The translations under genes were made by a program, and so were the position numbers. DNA of 64,000 nt, taken from contig WAID01000006.1 of assembly GCA_016584495.1 (NCBI GenBank), positions 1,116,001 to 1,180,000 of the forward strand, read 5' to 3'. Position 1 is the first letter of the stretch; the number at the start of each line of letters is the position of its first letter. The notes beneath the pieces were generated by a model. The model made no database searches. It was not told the origin of the DNA and worked only from the letters and a program-made list of their open reading frames with translations. Positions 10,715 through 22,480 of the stretch are shown here, piece by piece. The DNA comes from Celoporthe dispersa. Lineage: Eukaryota > Ascomycota > Sordariomycetes > Diaporthales > Cryphonectriaceae.

Positions 10715-12612
10715 TCACATCCCCATGAGGTCGGCACTGTTCCAGCCCACTGCCCTCTTCGCGCCGAGCCAGAGCTCAAATAACGTCAGCCTCACCTCGA
10801 CCCGGAGGAAGCCAAATGATGCGGCGAGTAGCCTGAGAATGTTGGGAGGGTAGAGGTAGGACCCGTGCTCCCGGATCTGCTCGAGCTGCTCGTTGAACAC
10901 GGTACGCATGCAGTACCTCGCCAGGATCATGAAGTTGCGGATGGGGCCCTGTCGGGTGTGGAGGCTCTCGTCCAGGCTGCGTGTGAGGTCGTTGGTCTTC
11001 AAGATGAGCAGTATCACCCTGGGCACCTGGCCGAGCAGCTGCACGAGGTCGGCGAGCAGGCCCTCCTGTAGGGCGCCGCCCATTGTCTTCTTCTCGTCCT
11101 CCGACTTGGGCTTCATGATCGATGACTGCACCACGCTGAAATCGCGACCCGTGATGGCGGAGGCGAAGAGAGGGAACTGCTCGTCCGTGATGCCAGCAAC
11201 GTCTTTTGTGTGCTTCTTCATCCGCTCCATGTCGCCCTCGATGACGGCCAGCCACATCTTGGCATATGAGCGGCGTATGTCAGACGGTATATCCCGGTAG
11301 AGGCCATGGTCGTAGAGTATCACATCAAAGTTGGCACCATATCTTCGGGAATCGTTCTTCCGGATCGAGATGTTCCCACCATGCGGGTCACAGTGCAGCG
11401 GCGCGCCCTCGCCAAAGATCATCTCGTTGAAGATGCGAGCGAGCGTCGCGGAGACCTCGTCGCGGTCGATGCCCTGTGCGTCGAGGTATTCCAGGTCGTC
11501 CAGCCTGTGGCCCGACTCGCACGCCATCACGAGGATCCGCTTCTTGGCCCACACCACAGAAGGGATGATGAGGGGCAGCTTCGGGTAGCTGGCAAAGTGA
11601 GCCTTCATGCGCATCGCGTTCTGGGCCTCACACTGAAAGTCGAGCTCCTGTGGCAGGGACAGGTCCATCTCTTTCGACAGCCACTCCAGGTCATACTCGG
11701 GGAAGAACCTCTTCAGCGTCGAGAAGGTGTATCGCGTCAGGGCTAGGTCGAGGGGTGCCCATTGTGCCAGGGTCGGGTGCTGTACTTTGACCGCCACCTT
11801 CTGGCCCGTCTCCTTGACCGTGGCCAGGTGTACCTGCGCGAGGGAGGCGGCGCCGATCGGCTCGTGGGCGAAGTCGGAGAAGTAGTCGGAGAGGTCCTCT
11901 CCCGTGTCTCTCTTGAACATCTCCTCGATCGACTCGTAGGACGAGACCGGGCATTTGTCCTGCAGCGGTATGAATGTGGACGTCCATTCGGTGGGGAGCA
12001 GGTAGTTCATCGCGCTCTGGGACACATAGTCAGCAGGGATGGTTTGGGCATCGGCACCCCCCACAGCAGGTACATACCAAGTGCTGGCCCAGCTTGATGA
12101 ATATGCCGCCGTTCTTCTCCAGTACCCTGAGCGTCCTCTCCGCGCATCTCTTGTGGCAGCTCTTCAGCAGCGTGTCCTTCTCTTCCGCATCGGTAACCTT
12201 GTCGCGCTGGTTCAACGTGGTCCGGTAACTGAGCAAGGTGGTGTCAGAGGTGTCAATATGCTGGGAGGGCATGGCTCGGATCGACCAACTCATTTATGCA
12301 GATGAACAGGGCCGAAGCCACCCTGCCTGCCCGTTCCGTGCCCTCGAAGGTGCTCTTCACATCTTCTGCCACGGCCAGGACACTCGCGCCTGCTCCTGCG
12401 ACGCTAGCGTAGAGGAGGACTCTTCCTCTGGGCCGCGGGGGTGGCGTCCATGTTCTGGATGAATATGCTCGTCTGCTCGCGCCGTCCTGTCGTGCTGTCG
12501 AGGGTCGATTTCGGGCTGCCCTCAGGTACGGGCTGCGACATGATGCACACGTCCACTGCGTCGGCCGTGCCGATACGGGCCGCAGAAGCGTCGGAAAGAG
12601 AGAAGCCTTCAT
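10715..12612 (-). CDS. ABC1/ADCK1-family mitochondrial kinase-like protein, MCP2-like
   Basis: Three exons, 12612-12290, 12228-12078 and 12016-10715, give 591 residues in phase. The N-terminus is Arg- and Ser-rich without acidic residues (presequence-like), followed by a hydrophobic span (VLLYASVAGAGASVLAV). The UbiB/ABC1 signatures are all present: KLGQHL (KxGQ), the Ala-rich loop IGAASLAQVH, VAVKVQHP with the ATP-site lysine, HCDPHGGN (catalytic loop) and LYDHG (in place of the protein-kinase DFG). The overall layout matches yeast Mcp2 and metazoan ADCK1, inner-membrane proteins linked to mitochondrial lipid homeostasis, rather than Coq8. The donor of intron 1 (GTTGGT) is weak, but the join gives an uninterrupted conserved frame. 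Confidence 0.88.
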
Positions 12613-13163
12613 GCTTCAGGGGTCGGCATTGGTCCGAGGGAGGGAGATTATGACATGTAGGAGGTAAATCTGAAGAATCGCATCTTCTTGTTGGGACAAG
12701 GGCGAGAGGAAAGAGGCAATTCTCGGCTTACAGGGGCGTAGCCGGCAGATTGAAAGTTACCGCTGAGGTCGCCTCAAGCACATGCGACTATTTTTTTTCT
12801 CTTTTTTTTCTGCCGAGCATGCAGCGGCAATTCACGGAGCGGCACCCTCGGCTGATCATGGCCGCACAAGGCAGGGTCCGCTCACACCACCTTCCCGTCC
12901 CGGCCGGACCTGTGCAGCAGGGGTTGGTTCAACCTCAGCATCCGCCGTCATATAAATAAACCTTTTATCTTTTACCCTGTAACAACTCGACGACATATGC
13001 TGACGTCTTTTTTTCTTCTTCTTTTCTTTCGGAACGTTTGCATTGTGGCAGTACCTGGCAGTCGAGGAAATACTCACTTGTAATCGCTCTTCGTAATGAC
13101 ACTTTATACAGTATCCGGAAATAATTAGTCCTGATTGTCCTTCAACCACTTCTTACCTCGTAC
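12613..13163. other. Intergenic, no gene seen
   Basis: Upstream of the ABC1-like kinase. Pyrimidine-rich tracts lie around 12790-12815 and 13005-13025. No supported coding sequence or RNA gene. Confidence 0.5.
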
Positions 13164-13650
13164 CTAGGCATTAGAAGCCTTATCGTAGGTTGCCTGCACC
13201 AGAAGCTCAATATCCTCTTTAGGGGACTCGATCTCCAAGCACTAGGCCAGTCCTTGTGTGTTTTTCGGTTCCATCCATATCCCAGAAGCATCCCGGGACG
13301 TGATACATAGTCTCACCCTATCCTTCTTGCATTCCTCGGTGATCATCTTGAGGGTATTGGCCAAATTATGCCGAGCATTGTTATCCCAGGAGAATTCGCT
13401 CAAGGCATCGAGTAGCAAGAACATTCCACCAAGAACGTTCACCAAAACCAGCCAGGACCTGCTTCAGAAGCAGTCTGATGTCCATTGAGCGGTGTATGTC
13501 CATGTGACTCTTGATCATGGCATTCGAGCAGAGCTTGGGTTCTCTCACAAGCAATTGACGGGTCAATGCCTTCAACACGAGTTCTTCCGACTGGTTCTCG
13601 CGACTTCCAAAGGGGCAAAACACATAGGCAAGGCCGACATCGTCGTTTCA
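13164..13650 (-). pseudogene. Relic of a NACHT-domain (STAND NTPase) protein
   Basis: Read on the minus strand, the sequence resembles the second half of a fungal NACHT domain. It begins with DDVGLAYVFCPFGSRENQSE and LVLKALTRQLL, the segment after the P-loop. A Walker-B-like FLLLDALSEF follows (normally VDALDEC), then RLCITSRD (the sensor region) and LEIESPKEDIELLVQ. The pieces lie in different frames: the frame shifts near 13445 and a stop codon separates TQGLA from LEIES. No P-loop exon and no repeat domain were found nearby. Intact relatives are NOD-like receptors of fungi, some acting in heterokaryon incompatibility. I infer a degenerate fragment of such a gene. Family assignment rests on motif order seen by eye. 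Confidence 0.6.
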
Positions 13651-15578
13651 AGAGGAGCACTGAGATCTAAAAGCTAGGTGAGTGAGACTTGACAATAGGT
13701 AGACGGACGATGTGAAATGGACTTACATCAGGTAGCAAGGCGGCTGAGTGGTCCGCCTTACACCATGCAGGTGAGTGTCTGCTAATTATTTATTGGTGCG
13801 TGTTGAGTGAGGCCTGTTGGGCAACACCCCGAGCATGTGCCGACAGGTGACATTGTCAAAGCACTCTCCCGCCCTTCTCCCGACCTCTCCATTTATAATC
13901 GTCTGTTCACTCCAGCTCTAAGTCTGCCTCTTGCCATCATGCATCATGATGGCTACCCAAAGTACTCCTCCTTCCATGTTGCCTCCCAATTGCCTTGGTG
14001 GGCACCCCTCGGTTGACAGGTTGACATAGACTCGCTCGGGGTCCTCTACGCTACCGTCATGGACCAAAAATTTACCTTGAAACAATTACAAAGCCTTACA
14101 TGGCTTCCATACGCATGGCCGCCGTGATTGTGGTATAGCCAGTCTCTCTGTCTCGATCCGCTGAACACAACCAGTAACCCAATGAATAATGACATCATCC
14201 ATGCTGACCGCTCCACCACCCTCACACCCCCGCCTTTATTCGTGCTGACTTGCAATGGCAATAGTGACCTGAGCGGATGATCAAGGCTGCTGCCGCCAGT
14301 GCCAGGGTGCGTGCTTTGCAGTACTTAACCAGTGGCTCGCCCCCTCTCGAGAATTACTCCGGCCGCAGAAAAGCAATCTCATACTTTTGCAAGCCGCAGT
14401 TGCAGGATTCTCCCAGGCCTAGTCTTACTGCGCGTTGCTTTTTTGGGTAGCAAGGGCCCCAGGCACTGAAAGGCGACATTTAGCAGAGCCGCTCCAAAAC
14501 GTCTTAATCTAGATACCTAACGAGATCATTGCTCATAACCCCTAACACTGCTCATTGTCTGACTAACATGAGATTCCGGGGCTAGTGGCGCCCTGAAGGA
14601 TCCCCCCCTGATGGAGCCATGCTAGTCCAGACCGGGACAACGACATCTCGCTATGGTGGCATGCCGGTGTGCCGAAAATGAAGATGGATTTTGATGAACT
14701 CACTCTCGTCGAAAACCCATGATCCTTCCCTGATGCACGGGTTATCCATGGCACGTCTCCCTCCTGTCCACGAGATAACTCCTACGCCTCGTCCCGCGTC
14801 TAACAAATCATCACGCAATGCCCATCAAGACGAAACCGCCCGCGAACCCACTATAGAAGCCGTTCCGCGTCAAGAACCTTGACACGAGACATTTTCAAAC
14901 AGGATACAGGCCGCCACTAACCCCAGGTTCAGGATTGTTCATGTTTTTATCGTTATTATTATTATTTATTTATCTTTTTTTTTTTAATTATCCGTGAGAG
15001 CAAGGGGCGGCGAGCCATGCATCACCGCAACAAGAGTCCAGAACATGGGAAGCAAAGCTAGGGCGCCCGCGGCCCTGCGCCTCACGCCCCCCCGGCCGAC
15101 GCTGCTGAGATGAAGCTGCCTCCCCTGAGATGAGATTAGAACGGAGAATTTCGCCCAGCAGTCTTAGTCCTGCGTTGATGCTCTCGGCTATTTTGAGGCT
15201 TGTTGCTTTTCAACTCTGAAATGAGTGGCACCTACAGGCCTCTCCGGATTTGTGGACTCTTGAATCCGCGACGACCGGTCTTGACGGCTCTCTCGCATGG
15301 GATCTCATATAGAGGACCCTCCATCGCACGAGGCCACAACGATGAACTTTTTTCCTTTCCTTTCCGTCTAGGTCACCTCTATGTTGAGTCCTGTCGTTCT
15401 CTCTCTTCTTTTCGATTTGAATCGCTTGTGCGAATAAAACGGTCCTTACCATTCTATACATTCTTTTTTTTACCTTCTCTCTTTTACTTGCAGTGCAGAA
15501 GTCACTGCGTCCAGCCCGGAGCCTTTGCCCATCCACTCCTTTGCACCAACAATTTTCCACGTTCACTTCGAAACCACC
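13651..15578. other. Gene-poor region upstream of the expansin-like gene
   Basis: About 1.9 kb with no supported gene. Base composition is more mixed than in the genes, and there is AT-rich sequence at 14940-14990. The last 150 bases before the expansin-like start are pyrimidine-rich (TTTTTTTACCTTCTC type), as expected for a promoter and leader. Confidence 0.5.
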
Positions 15579-16626
15579 ATGAGGTTCCAATCCGTGATTC
15601 TGGCCCTGTCGGCCATCTCTACCGCGTCCGCTGCCGCCTGCCGAAAGAAGGCCAAGACCTCGCAGTCGAGCTCCGTCATTGAGACTGTAGAGCCCACCTC
15701 TTCTGCGTCCACCCCAGTTGCTGCCTCTCCCAGCGCCGCCTCCGAGTCGTCTTCAGACATAGTTGCCACCAGCTCCGAGGCCACTAGCAGCGCGACCGTG
15801 ATCACTGTGACCTCTGACGCTGCAGCTACCAGCAGCGCAATCTCCACGTCTGCCGCATCTTCCTCAGTCATCTCCTCCACGGCATCCGTCGAGGTGGCTG
15901 TGGCGACCAGCTCTTCGACCGCTTCATCTGACACCTCCACCAAGAGCACCAGCTCCGCCGCCACGAGCGGAGAGGCGACGTTCTATGGCGGCAACCTGAG
16001 CGGTGGAACGTGCTCTTTCACCACCCTGTCGACCATCCCCAATAGCCTGTTTGGCACTGCGTACTCAGGTGCCGTGTGGGACAATGCCGCCGAGTGCGGT
16101 GCGTGTGTCAAGGTCACCGGCCCCAGCGGCAACTCCGTCACCGCCATGGTCAGCGCTCCCCAAGCTCTAGTTGCATATCATCTGGTCGAGCCCGCACTAA
16201 CAATCCTCACAGATCGTCGACGAGTGTCCCGAGTGCGCCTCCGGCCACCTCGATCTCTTTGAGGATGCCTTCCTGGAGCTGGGCACCGCCTCCGAGGGCA
16301 TCATCGACATCAGCTACACGTTCGTGTCGTGCGGCATCACCTCGCCCATCGTGCTGGTCAACAAGTCTGGGACGTCGGCGTACTGGTTTTCGATGCAGGT
16401 CGTCAACTCGAATGAGGCCGTCGAGAGCCTCGAGGTCAGCACCGACGGCGGGAGCACCTGGCAGAGCACGACGCGCTCAAGCTACAACTACTTTGAGAAC
16501 TCCAGCGGGTTCGGGACGGACACCGTCGACGTGCGCGTGACGAGCACCAGTGGCGGCACGATCACTGTCAGCGGTGTCAGTGTTGCCAGCGAGGCATCGG
16601 CTACCGCGGCGTCAAACTTCTCTTGA
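15579..16626 (+). CDS. Secreted expansin-like (RlpA-like double-psi beta-barrel) protein
   Basis: Two exons, 15579-16148 and 16213-16626, give 327 residues, joined through MVS-side donor GTCAGC and a CTAAC branch point. Residues 1-19 (MRFQSVILALSAISTASAA) are a signal peptide. Residues 25 to about 128 are almost pure Ser, Thr, Ala and Val, a stalk likely to be heavily O-mannosylated. A double-psi beta-barrel domain follows, with GEATFYGG, the Cys pair in ECGACVKV, and VDECPEC followed by HLDLFEDAFLEL. The C-terminal part, with AYWFSMQVVNS and STDGGSTWQST, resembles the carbohydrate-binding second domain of expansins. Known fungal relatives loosen plant or fungal cell-wall polymers without hydrolysis. 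The upstream in-frame ATG at 15525 would bury the signal peptide, so the later one was chosen. Confidence 0.88.
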
Positions 16627-17401
16627 GGGGGTTATGATGCATGGAGTCTGATCTCTAGGCAGTGCTGTGGATGAGTTGTATATGACGATATTCACATTCT
16701 GCTGTACATATTTAGCATACAAACGAGGTCCGAGACTCTGGGGCTGATTTATGAAAATGCTCACCACATCTTCAAACCACAATAGCCGGTTTTCCGTGTT
16801 CTTTATTGCGAAATGACCTGATACACTGCATCGCATTGGCATTTGCCATGAGCAGTGATGAGAGTTCACGAACGTGTCCTGTATCCGTCGTGTTGTTCTC
16901 GATAGGCAATTAATGTGCTGCTGTAGACGAGATCGGATCTCATCGACTGTGTTATTTCTGGTCTTGCGATCAGTGCGCAGTTATGTGGCTTGAACCGCAG
17001 TTTGAGGACACTGATAAAAAATCAGGTGGCTTCATGATCCGGAGAAAAAATATATCAGCGTCACAGTTGACGTGCAATTTCAAATAGAAAGTTGGTAAAC
17101 GGGTTGTGATGTTGAGTGAAAGCAACGAAGAAGTGCCAAGGCAGCAGTACTGTTATCCGATGGCCTGCTTAGTCATACTACTTACACTCAATTAAGACCA
17201 GGATGACCCGACGCGCCCCTCCCGCTACTCATAGAACGCGTCCCCAGCGCCACGGAACACCGGCGATTGACCTTTCAACACAAGTTTCTAGACTGCCAAC
17301 TACTCCTCCTCCACCATCATCACCACCACTACAACATGACATAGCAATTCCCTCTACTCGAGTCCTTACCACCATATTGCCTTTTACATCCTACACCAGA
17401 C
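16627..17401. other. Intergenic, no gene seen
   Basis: Presumed 3' untranslated region of the expansin-like gene and promoter of the next gene, both on the plus strand. No supported coding frame; an open frame starting at 17203 is a shadow or leader sequence. Confidence 0.5.
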
Positions 17402-18349
17402 ATGTTCACGGCCATGCCTCTGCCCGCCTACCGCGATGGGGAGAACGTCCTCCCCTCCTTCGGCCCGAGTCCGAGCCACCACGCCCACGCCCACACCATG
17501 TCCAGCCCATACCGCCCCGTGAGGCCCTCGCCACTCTCGTCCAGTCCCATCCGCGCGTCGACGTCGCCCTCGCCTCCACTGACGCCCTGCGACCCCAACG
17601 CCCGCCGCGAGACGCGGTCCTCCCCAATTTGTTCGCCGACGCCACTTTTCGGCAGCAGCGGCATCAGCAGCAAGTTCTCACTGCGGCCGACTCGACCGAA
17701 CCCGGTGACCCAGAAGCGCGAGGCGGCACAGGAGAGCCGGCGGAAGCTGTTTCTCAAGAACGTGCGGCAGCGCGCCGAGGACAAGAGGTGGACGAGGAGG
17801 GGCGGGGAGCAAGAGGTAAGGCTTGTCCAGGCGAGAGGGCGTAGGGCGGGATTGCCTTGCATTGAATCTTACATGCTCACGGTCGCATAAAACTATAGTT
17901 ACTCAAACTAGAGTGGTTCTCGCTCAACGCCGAGCTCAGACAGGCCAAGAATGCCGACCTCGACGGGGCCATCTTCGACTCGGACATCGAGGACGCGGCA
18001 TGCCTGCGCGAGGAGGCCATGCGGAGGCCGCGCGCGCTGAGTGCCGTCCCTCAGGCTGGGGTGGAGCGGCGCTCGGGTCAGCAGCCGGACGCGGACGACA
18101 TGATGGTAGACATGTTCGAGCAGGACGAGCAGGCGGAGCTGGACGCGCTCCTGGCGTCGATGCCGGACCGGCAGCCGGCGCGCAGCTGGGGAGCCGCCCG
18201 GCTCGCCGCACTGGTTGGATGATGTTGATGATGATGACTACGATGCAGTATTTATGGATTACCTCTCGCAGGAGGGGTCCCAGCAGCAGCAGCTGCAGCA
18301 TGGTCAAGGCCTGCATCTGGCTGCGTCGGGACAGATGGATTTGTCATGA
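17402..18349 (+). CDS. Uncharacterised fungal protein with apparent frameshift
   Basis: Exon 1 (17402-17815) and exon 2 (from 17899) join in phase at GEQE|LLKLEW. The N-terminal part is Pro/Ser-rich and disordered. The core has a basic segment (ESRRKLFLKNVRQRAEDKRW) and an acidic part ending in DEQAELDALLASM. In the reading frame of exon 2 a stop occurs at 18222. If one base is dropped near the GGGG run at 18188-18191, the frame continues through LDDVDDDDYDAVFMDYLSQE, a Gln-rich stretch and a terminal QMDLS, stopping at 18349 (287 residues). The acidic YDAVFMD ending reads as genuine protein, so I take the shift as likely sequence error. Function unknown. The charged pattern suggests a nuclear protein, but that is inference. 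Confidence 0.6.
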
Positions 18350-18577
18350 CGGGATTTGATTTCATGTTGTTGCTTCTCATGATTCGAGGCTGGCAATATG
18401 TCTTGTCTCAGCATCTCGGCGTAAGGGATAGGGCGGCGTCATATGTTTGTCTTCAGGCCGGCGTTCAGAGTCAGCACAGGACTGTAGGACTGTGCGGGAC
18501 AGACAAGCTTTGCATGCATGGGGCGTGTTAGGGGTATATTCTCGGTATTGTTCAACATGATTGTTGTTGTGCTGAGC

Positions 18578-19769
18578 TCATTGGGGGTTGCAAGAGTCCA
18601 TGTCTGGAGCACCCAGGGCGTCTTGCGCAGACGGCATGTCTCCTACTAGATCTGGCGGTGGTGATCCAGCAGCTTGCATCTAATGACAGGTCGCATCTAG
18701 TCAGCGTGTGAAACCTCTTGTGCGCGTATTCCAGGCATACTACTCACCTTCTGCATTCTTTCCACGATGTACTCTCTGTCCGCAGCATTTGAGTCTGTAT
18801 AAGTGCCCTCCTCAAACTTTGCCACAATCTCCTTCACAAGCCCCTCCTGCACCTCATACCTCTTGCGGTCCGCCTCGGAAATCTTGTCCCGGTTCTTCTC
18901 CATCCAGTCGGGGAACTTGTCGTTCAGCTCCTTCATCGGCTCGTATAGGATGTCCTTGTTAGTCAGCTGCTCCATCATGCCCAGCAGCATCTTGGAGAAC
19001 TCCTCCTCGCTGCCCTCCATCCCGCCCTCGCCCGCCTGCATCTGCTTCAGCAGCTCCGCCATGAAGTCGTCTGAGCCTCCTTCTGCCGCCGCCGCCGCCG
19101 TCGCCTGGTCGCCTGACGTCTGCATGCGCTCCATCGTACGCCGAATGGTCTCCTGGAAAGAAGCCTCGGCGCTGCTATCGGTAACGGTAGATGACTGGTC
19201 CACGGCCCTGGCCAAGCCTGGTGCGGGGGCGGGGGCGGATGACGAGGCCTCGCCGGCTGCCGCCGCTGCTGCGCCGAGTTCCTTGAAGATGCTCTCAAAC
19301 TGTGCTTGCATCTCCGGCTGAGATGGATGTTAGCGTCCGCATGTCCTCGTGAGGATCAGGATCCGAGCTAGAAATACCGAGCTGTCAATCTCTCCCATCA
19401 GCTCAGCCATGCCGGCCTGAAGCTGCTTCGTAAAGTCGTCGTCCGACAGCACCTCATCCTCCACCTTAGCCTTCGGCTGGTCTGCGGCGGGTGTAGAGGA
19501 CGGCCTGCCTGGGCCAGCAGGTGTGACCTCGGGTTTCTTCGCATCTAGCTTGACTGCCGAGAAGTCATCCAGCATGTCTGTTGCCCTCTGGTCAGAAAAA
19601 CTGCAGCATCTCGTTTCCTTCGAAGGAGTCATCATCACATGCCATCCAGATCGTCCAGGTCATCCTCATCCGGGTCTGGAACATCCCCCATCTCCTCCAG
19701 GGTTTTATCGTCGGTGGTGACCTTGGGCTCAACACTTGAGGCCTCGGGGGCCTCGGGTTTGGATGCCAT
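18578..19769 (-). CDS. pex19: Peroxisomal membrane protein import receptor PEX19
   Basis: Four exons, 19769-19643, 19577-19378, 19317-18748 and 18679-18578, give 332 residues in phase. The N-terminal acidic DDLDDLDD segment binds PEX3 in known family members. The helical core contains MAELLKQMQAGEGGMEGSEE and the C-terminal domain has ILYEPMKELNDKFPDW. The protein ends in CNPQ, a CaaX farnesylation box typical of PEX19. PEX19 is the cytosolic chaperone and receptor that brings membrane proteins to peroxisomes. Intron 1 seems to use a GC donor (G|GCATGT). Only this gives the unbroken LDDLDDMLDDF. The last exon, 34 codons long, supplies the CaaX box. The start lies about 800 bases from the divergently transcribed UBC9 gene. 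Confidence 0.93.
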
Positions 19770-20575
19770 CTCGCTGTTAATCGCCTGACCGTTCTCACAT
19801 GCGATCCTTGCAGCTGCGCAAGTCTGAAATGTGTGTGATACGAATCGCGGGGCAGGGTGGACCACTGTCAGTGGTGAAAGTGAAGATAGACCTGGACAGC
19901 AAACTTGGAAATAAAGAAGAGTGGTTGTTTGCTTTAGAAAGATATAACCTAGGACCTGGGCACAGGAAGAGGAGAAGATCTTCATGCAATTAGCAAAGAA
20001 ACCACCAGCAAAGGATATCCTTTTTGGTCTCAGTCCAACTCTGCCGAGGCCTGTATCTCGGCGCTCTGGGGTTGGATCATCAGAGCTACAGGCAGGGTTC
20101 CTCGGTTCAGGTGGGTCAGTGGGGCTCTTGGGGGGGTCCTGTCAGTGGCCTCCGCCTTCCCTTTCTAGCACCATCCCAAAGGCGAACCCATTCTGCCCAA
20201 CGTGTTGGTGGTTACACTGCAGAGGACCAACCCAAACGTGTAAGGCTCCCTCCTAAAAGAACCCTTTCAGCCACGCCACTTCGCGTGTGACCAGCAATCG
20301 TCGCAGCCTGCCTCACTTTCTGCCACAACTTTCTGCATTTTCGACAAGCTGCATATTTGGTGCCTTGTTATCTCTCTTTCAGCACTTTGAGTCACGTACT
20401 AGCCACAAAGGCCATTCGATTTCAAAGGAAGTCGCCAACCTTGTCTTGGTCTTCTGGTCCTCTGGTTTTCCCCTCTCGCACAACCACTCCTTAAGACGGC
20501 TCCCAGCCTCAAGCCTGAATCACCCAACCTTACGCACACACGGAACCATCACTGGGCTCATCAGCAACCACAGCC
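19770..20575. promoter_or_regulatory. Shared upstream region of divergent PEX19 and UBC9
   Basis: About 800 bases between two divergent start codons. No coding sequence. It must contain both promoters, though no specific factor site could be assigned. Confidence 0.5.
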
Positions 20576-21258
20576 ATGTCTCTATGTCTGAACAGGCTCC
20601 AGGAAGAGCGGTATGTCTGACAGGAATTGCTCCATACCCCCGCCCCCGCAACAAAGACTACTGACAGCCCGAGTAGCAAGCTCTGGAGGAAAGATCACCC
20701 CTTCGGATTCTACGCAAAGCCGGTTCGCAACTCGCAGGGCGTGCTTGACGTCAAGAGCTGGGAGTGCGGCATACCAGGGAAGGAGAAGACGATCTGGGAG
20801 GGCGGTCAGTTCAAGCTGACCATGCAGTTCCCAGACGGTAAGGGCAACCCCCAAGTCTTCTTGCGCGCCATGGGATGAGGCACGAGGACGACTGCTGACG
20901 ATGATCGTTTTCAACAGAATATCCGACCAAGCCTCCCAAGTGTAAGCCTCTACGCTCGCAGCCCCTCCGAGCTCGACTCGCGTGGCTAACATAAGTCATC
21001 ACAGGCAAATTCGTCCCTCCCCTGTTCCACCCCAACGTCTACCCTAGCGGCACCGTATGCCTGTCGATTTTGAACGAGGAGGAGGCGTGGAAACCAGCCA
21101 TCACCATCAAACAAATTCTTCTGGGCGTGCAAGACCTGCTGAACGACCCCAACCCCGAGTCGCCTGCGCAGGCTGATGCGTACAACCTGTTTAAGAAGGA
21201 CCGGGCCGAGTACGAGCGTCGTGTGAAGCGGGTCGTGAAGGAGAATCCGGCTCCTTAA
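20576..21258 (+). CDS. ubc9: SUMO-conjugating enzyme UBC9
   Basis: Four exons, 20576-20610, 20677-20837, 20918-20941 and 21005-21258, give 157 residues, the length of yeast Ubc9. It is the single E2 enzyme of the SUMO pathway, accepting SUMO from the Aos1-Uba2 E1 on a catalytic cysteine. Visible hallmarks are KDHPFGFYAKP, the FPDEYPTKPPKCKF segment, HPNVYPSGTVCLSIL with the active-site Cys at position 92, and WKPAITIKQILLGVQDLL. The third exon is only 24 nt. Its flanking introns have clean GTAAGG and GTAAGC donors, and skipping it would delete the YPTKPPK loop. The product acts in nucleus and cytosol. Confidence 0.97.
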
Positions 21259-22480
21259 GATGGGAATGATAAGGGCCGCTCGGGAAAGAGGGGGGACATG
21301 ATGCGCCGCGGATCTGCACTCTTGAAGCGAGTCGGTGCGGTGGCTCTTGCCCGGCATGCGGCAGGGGGGCTCCCCTTCTTTCTCTTGGAGTTTAGGACAA
21401 GGACGGGTACAGCAAAGGTCGGATTGATTGCATGGAGTTCTAGATATCATGGGTTTTTCCTGCGCCCTCGCACCTCTCTGCAGGATCTTGAACAAGGAAT
21501 GGACAACACTGCGCATTGGTTTATATTCAAAATCAGAAGTTTTGATGGTCCCGTCTATGCAACAAAATGCTCAGGTGACATGATGTTATGCCAGCCTCTC
21601 TGTGTGGCCGTTGCCTGCTTTGCGTCTACGTCCTGCAGCGTGATTCTGAAGCTCGTTATAATGCCTAATGGTATATGTCCTTGTCGCGGCCTGATCATTC
21701 GTCAGGCTCGCTGCAATGTCGGGTCTAGTCAAGTGCTGCATCTGTGCTTCTCTGAGCCGTGTGCCCAGACAGCCGGGCAGGTCACTCGGTGCTCCGTACT
21801 TGCTCGGTTCAAGCTCTGAGCCTCCGCAAGGAATGTGCGCACTTGAAGCTGCGCAGTGCATTCAAACGCATGCGGCCTTGTCATGCGGCCACGGATGACT
21901 GCATGAGAAATCGGCATCCCGATCAACGAGCAATAGGGCGGAGCTCAGCACATTTGACTGACACATAATGAGGCTCACTACATATCCAGATGGCTCGGAC
22001 CATCGATCTTCTAGCCGCCTGCGGTAGGTACACAGTGCTTTACTAGTATGGTGGTAGGGTTTCCCGTCATCCTTATCAGTGCACTTATCATCGAGCAAAA
22101 TGACTCCTCGAACCCGGTATCGGACACCACCCGTCGCTAGGACCCAAAAATTAAATGTGGTCGTTACGTACTGTTCCTGGTGCAGGAGATACCAGAGTCT
22201 CCTGTTTTTTAGCAAATCGAATCGTGCTGATTTGCCGTGAATGAGTCAATTCGGCCTGCCAGGGGAGTTTCATTCTACTACGGAGCTCTTCTTTTGTGGC
22301 TAGCCTTTTGACTTCTTTTTCTTCGTACCTTCCACCCATCATCGCGAACGTTCCTCCTCTACAGCCCAGGCAGATAGGTATTCTACACATTCTTGCACAG
22401 ATTGTGAGAGTCGCATTGCATCTTTGCAGACTTTCCACCTGATTCCATAACTCAGCCCGTATCCAGACACAGTCGACAAG
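21259..22480. other. Intergenic, no gene seen
   Basis: About 1.2 kb of 3' untranslated region and asparagine synthetase promoter. Two weak tRNA B-box look-alikes (near 21806, and near 22095 on the minus strand) have no matching A-box or cloverleaf. Confidence 0.5.

Noticed and set aside
21800..21820. tRNA B-box-like GGTTCAAGC
   Set aside because: No cloverleaf can be drawn around it.
22085..22110. tRNA B-box-like sequence on the minus strand
   Set aside because: GGTTCGAGG resembles a T-loop, but there is no A-box, acceptor stem or CCA-adjacent pairing.
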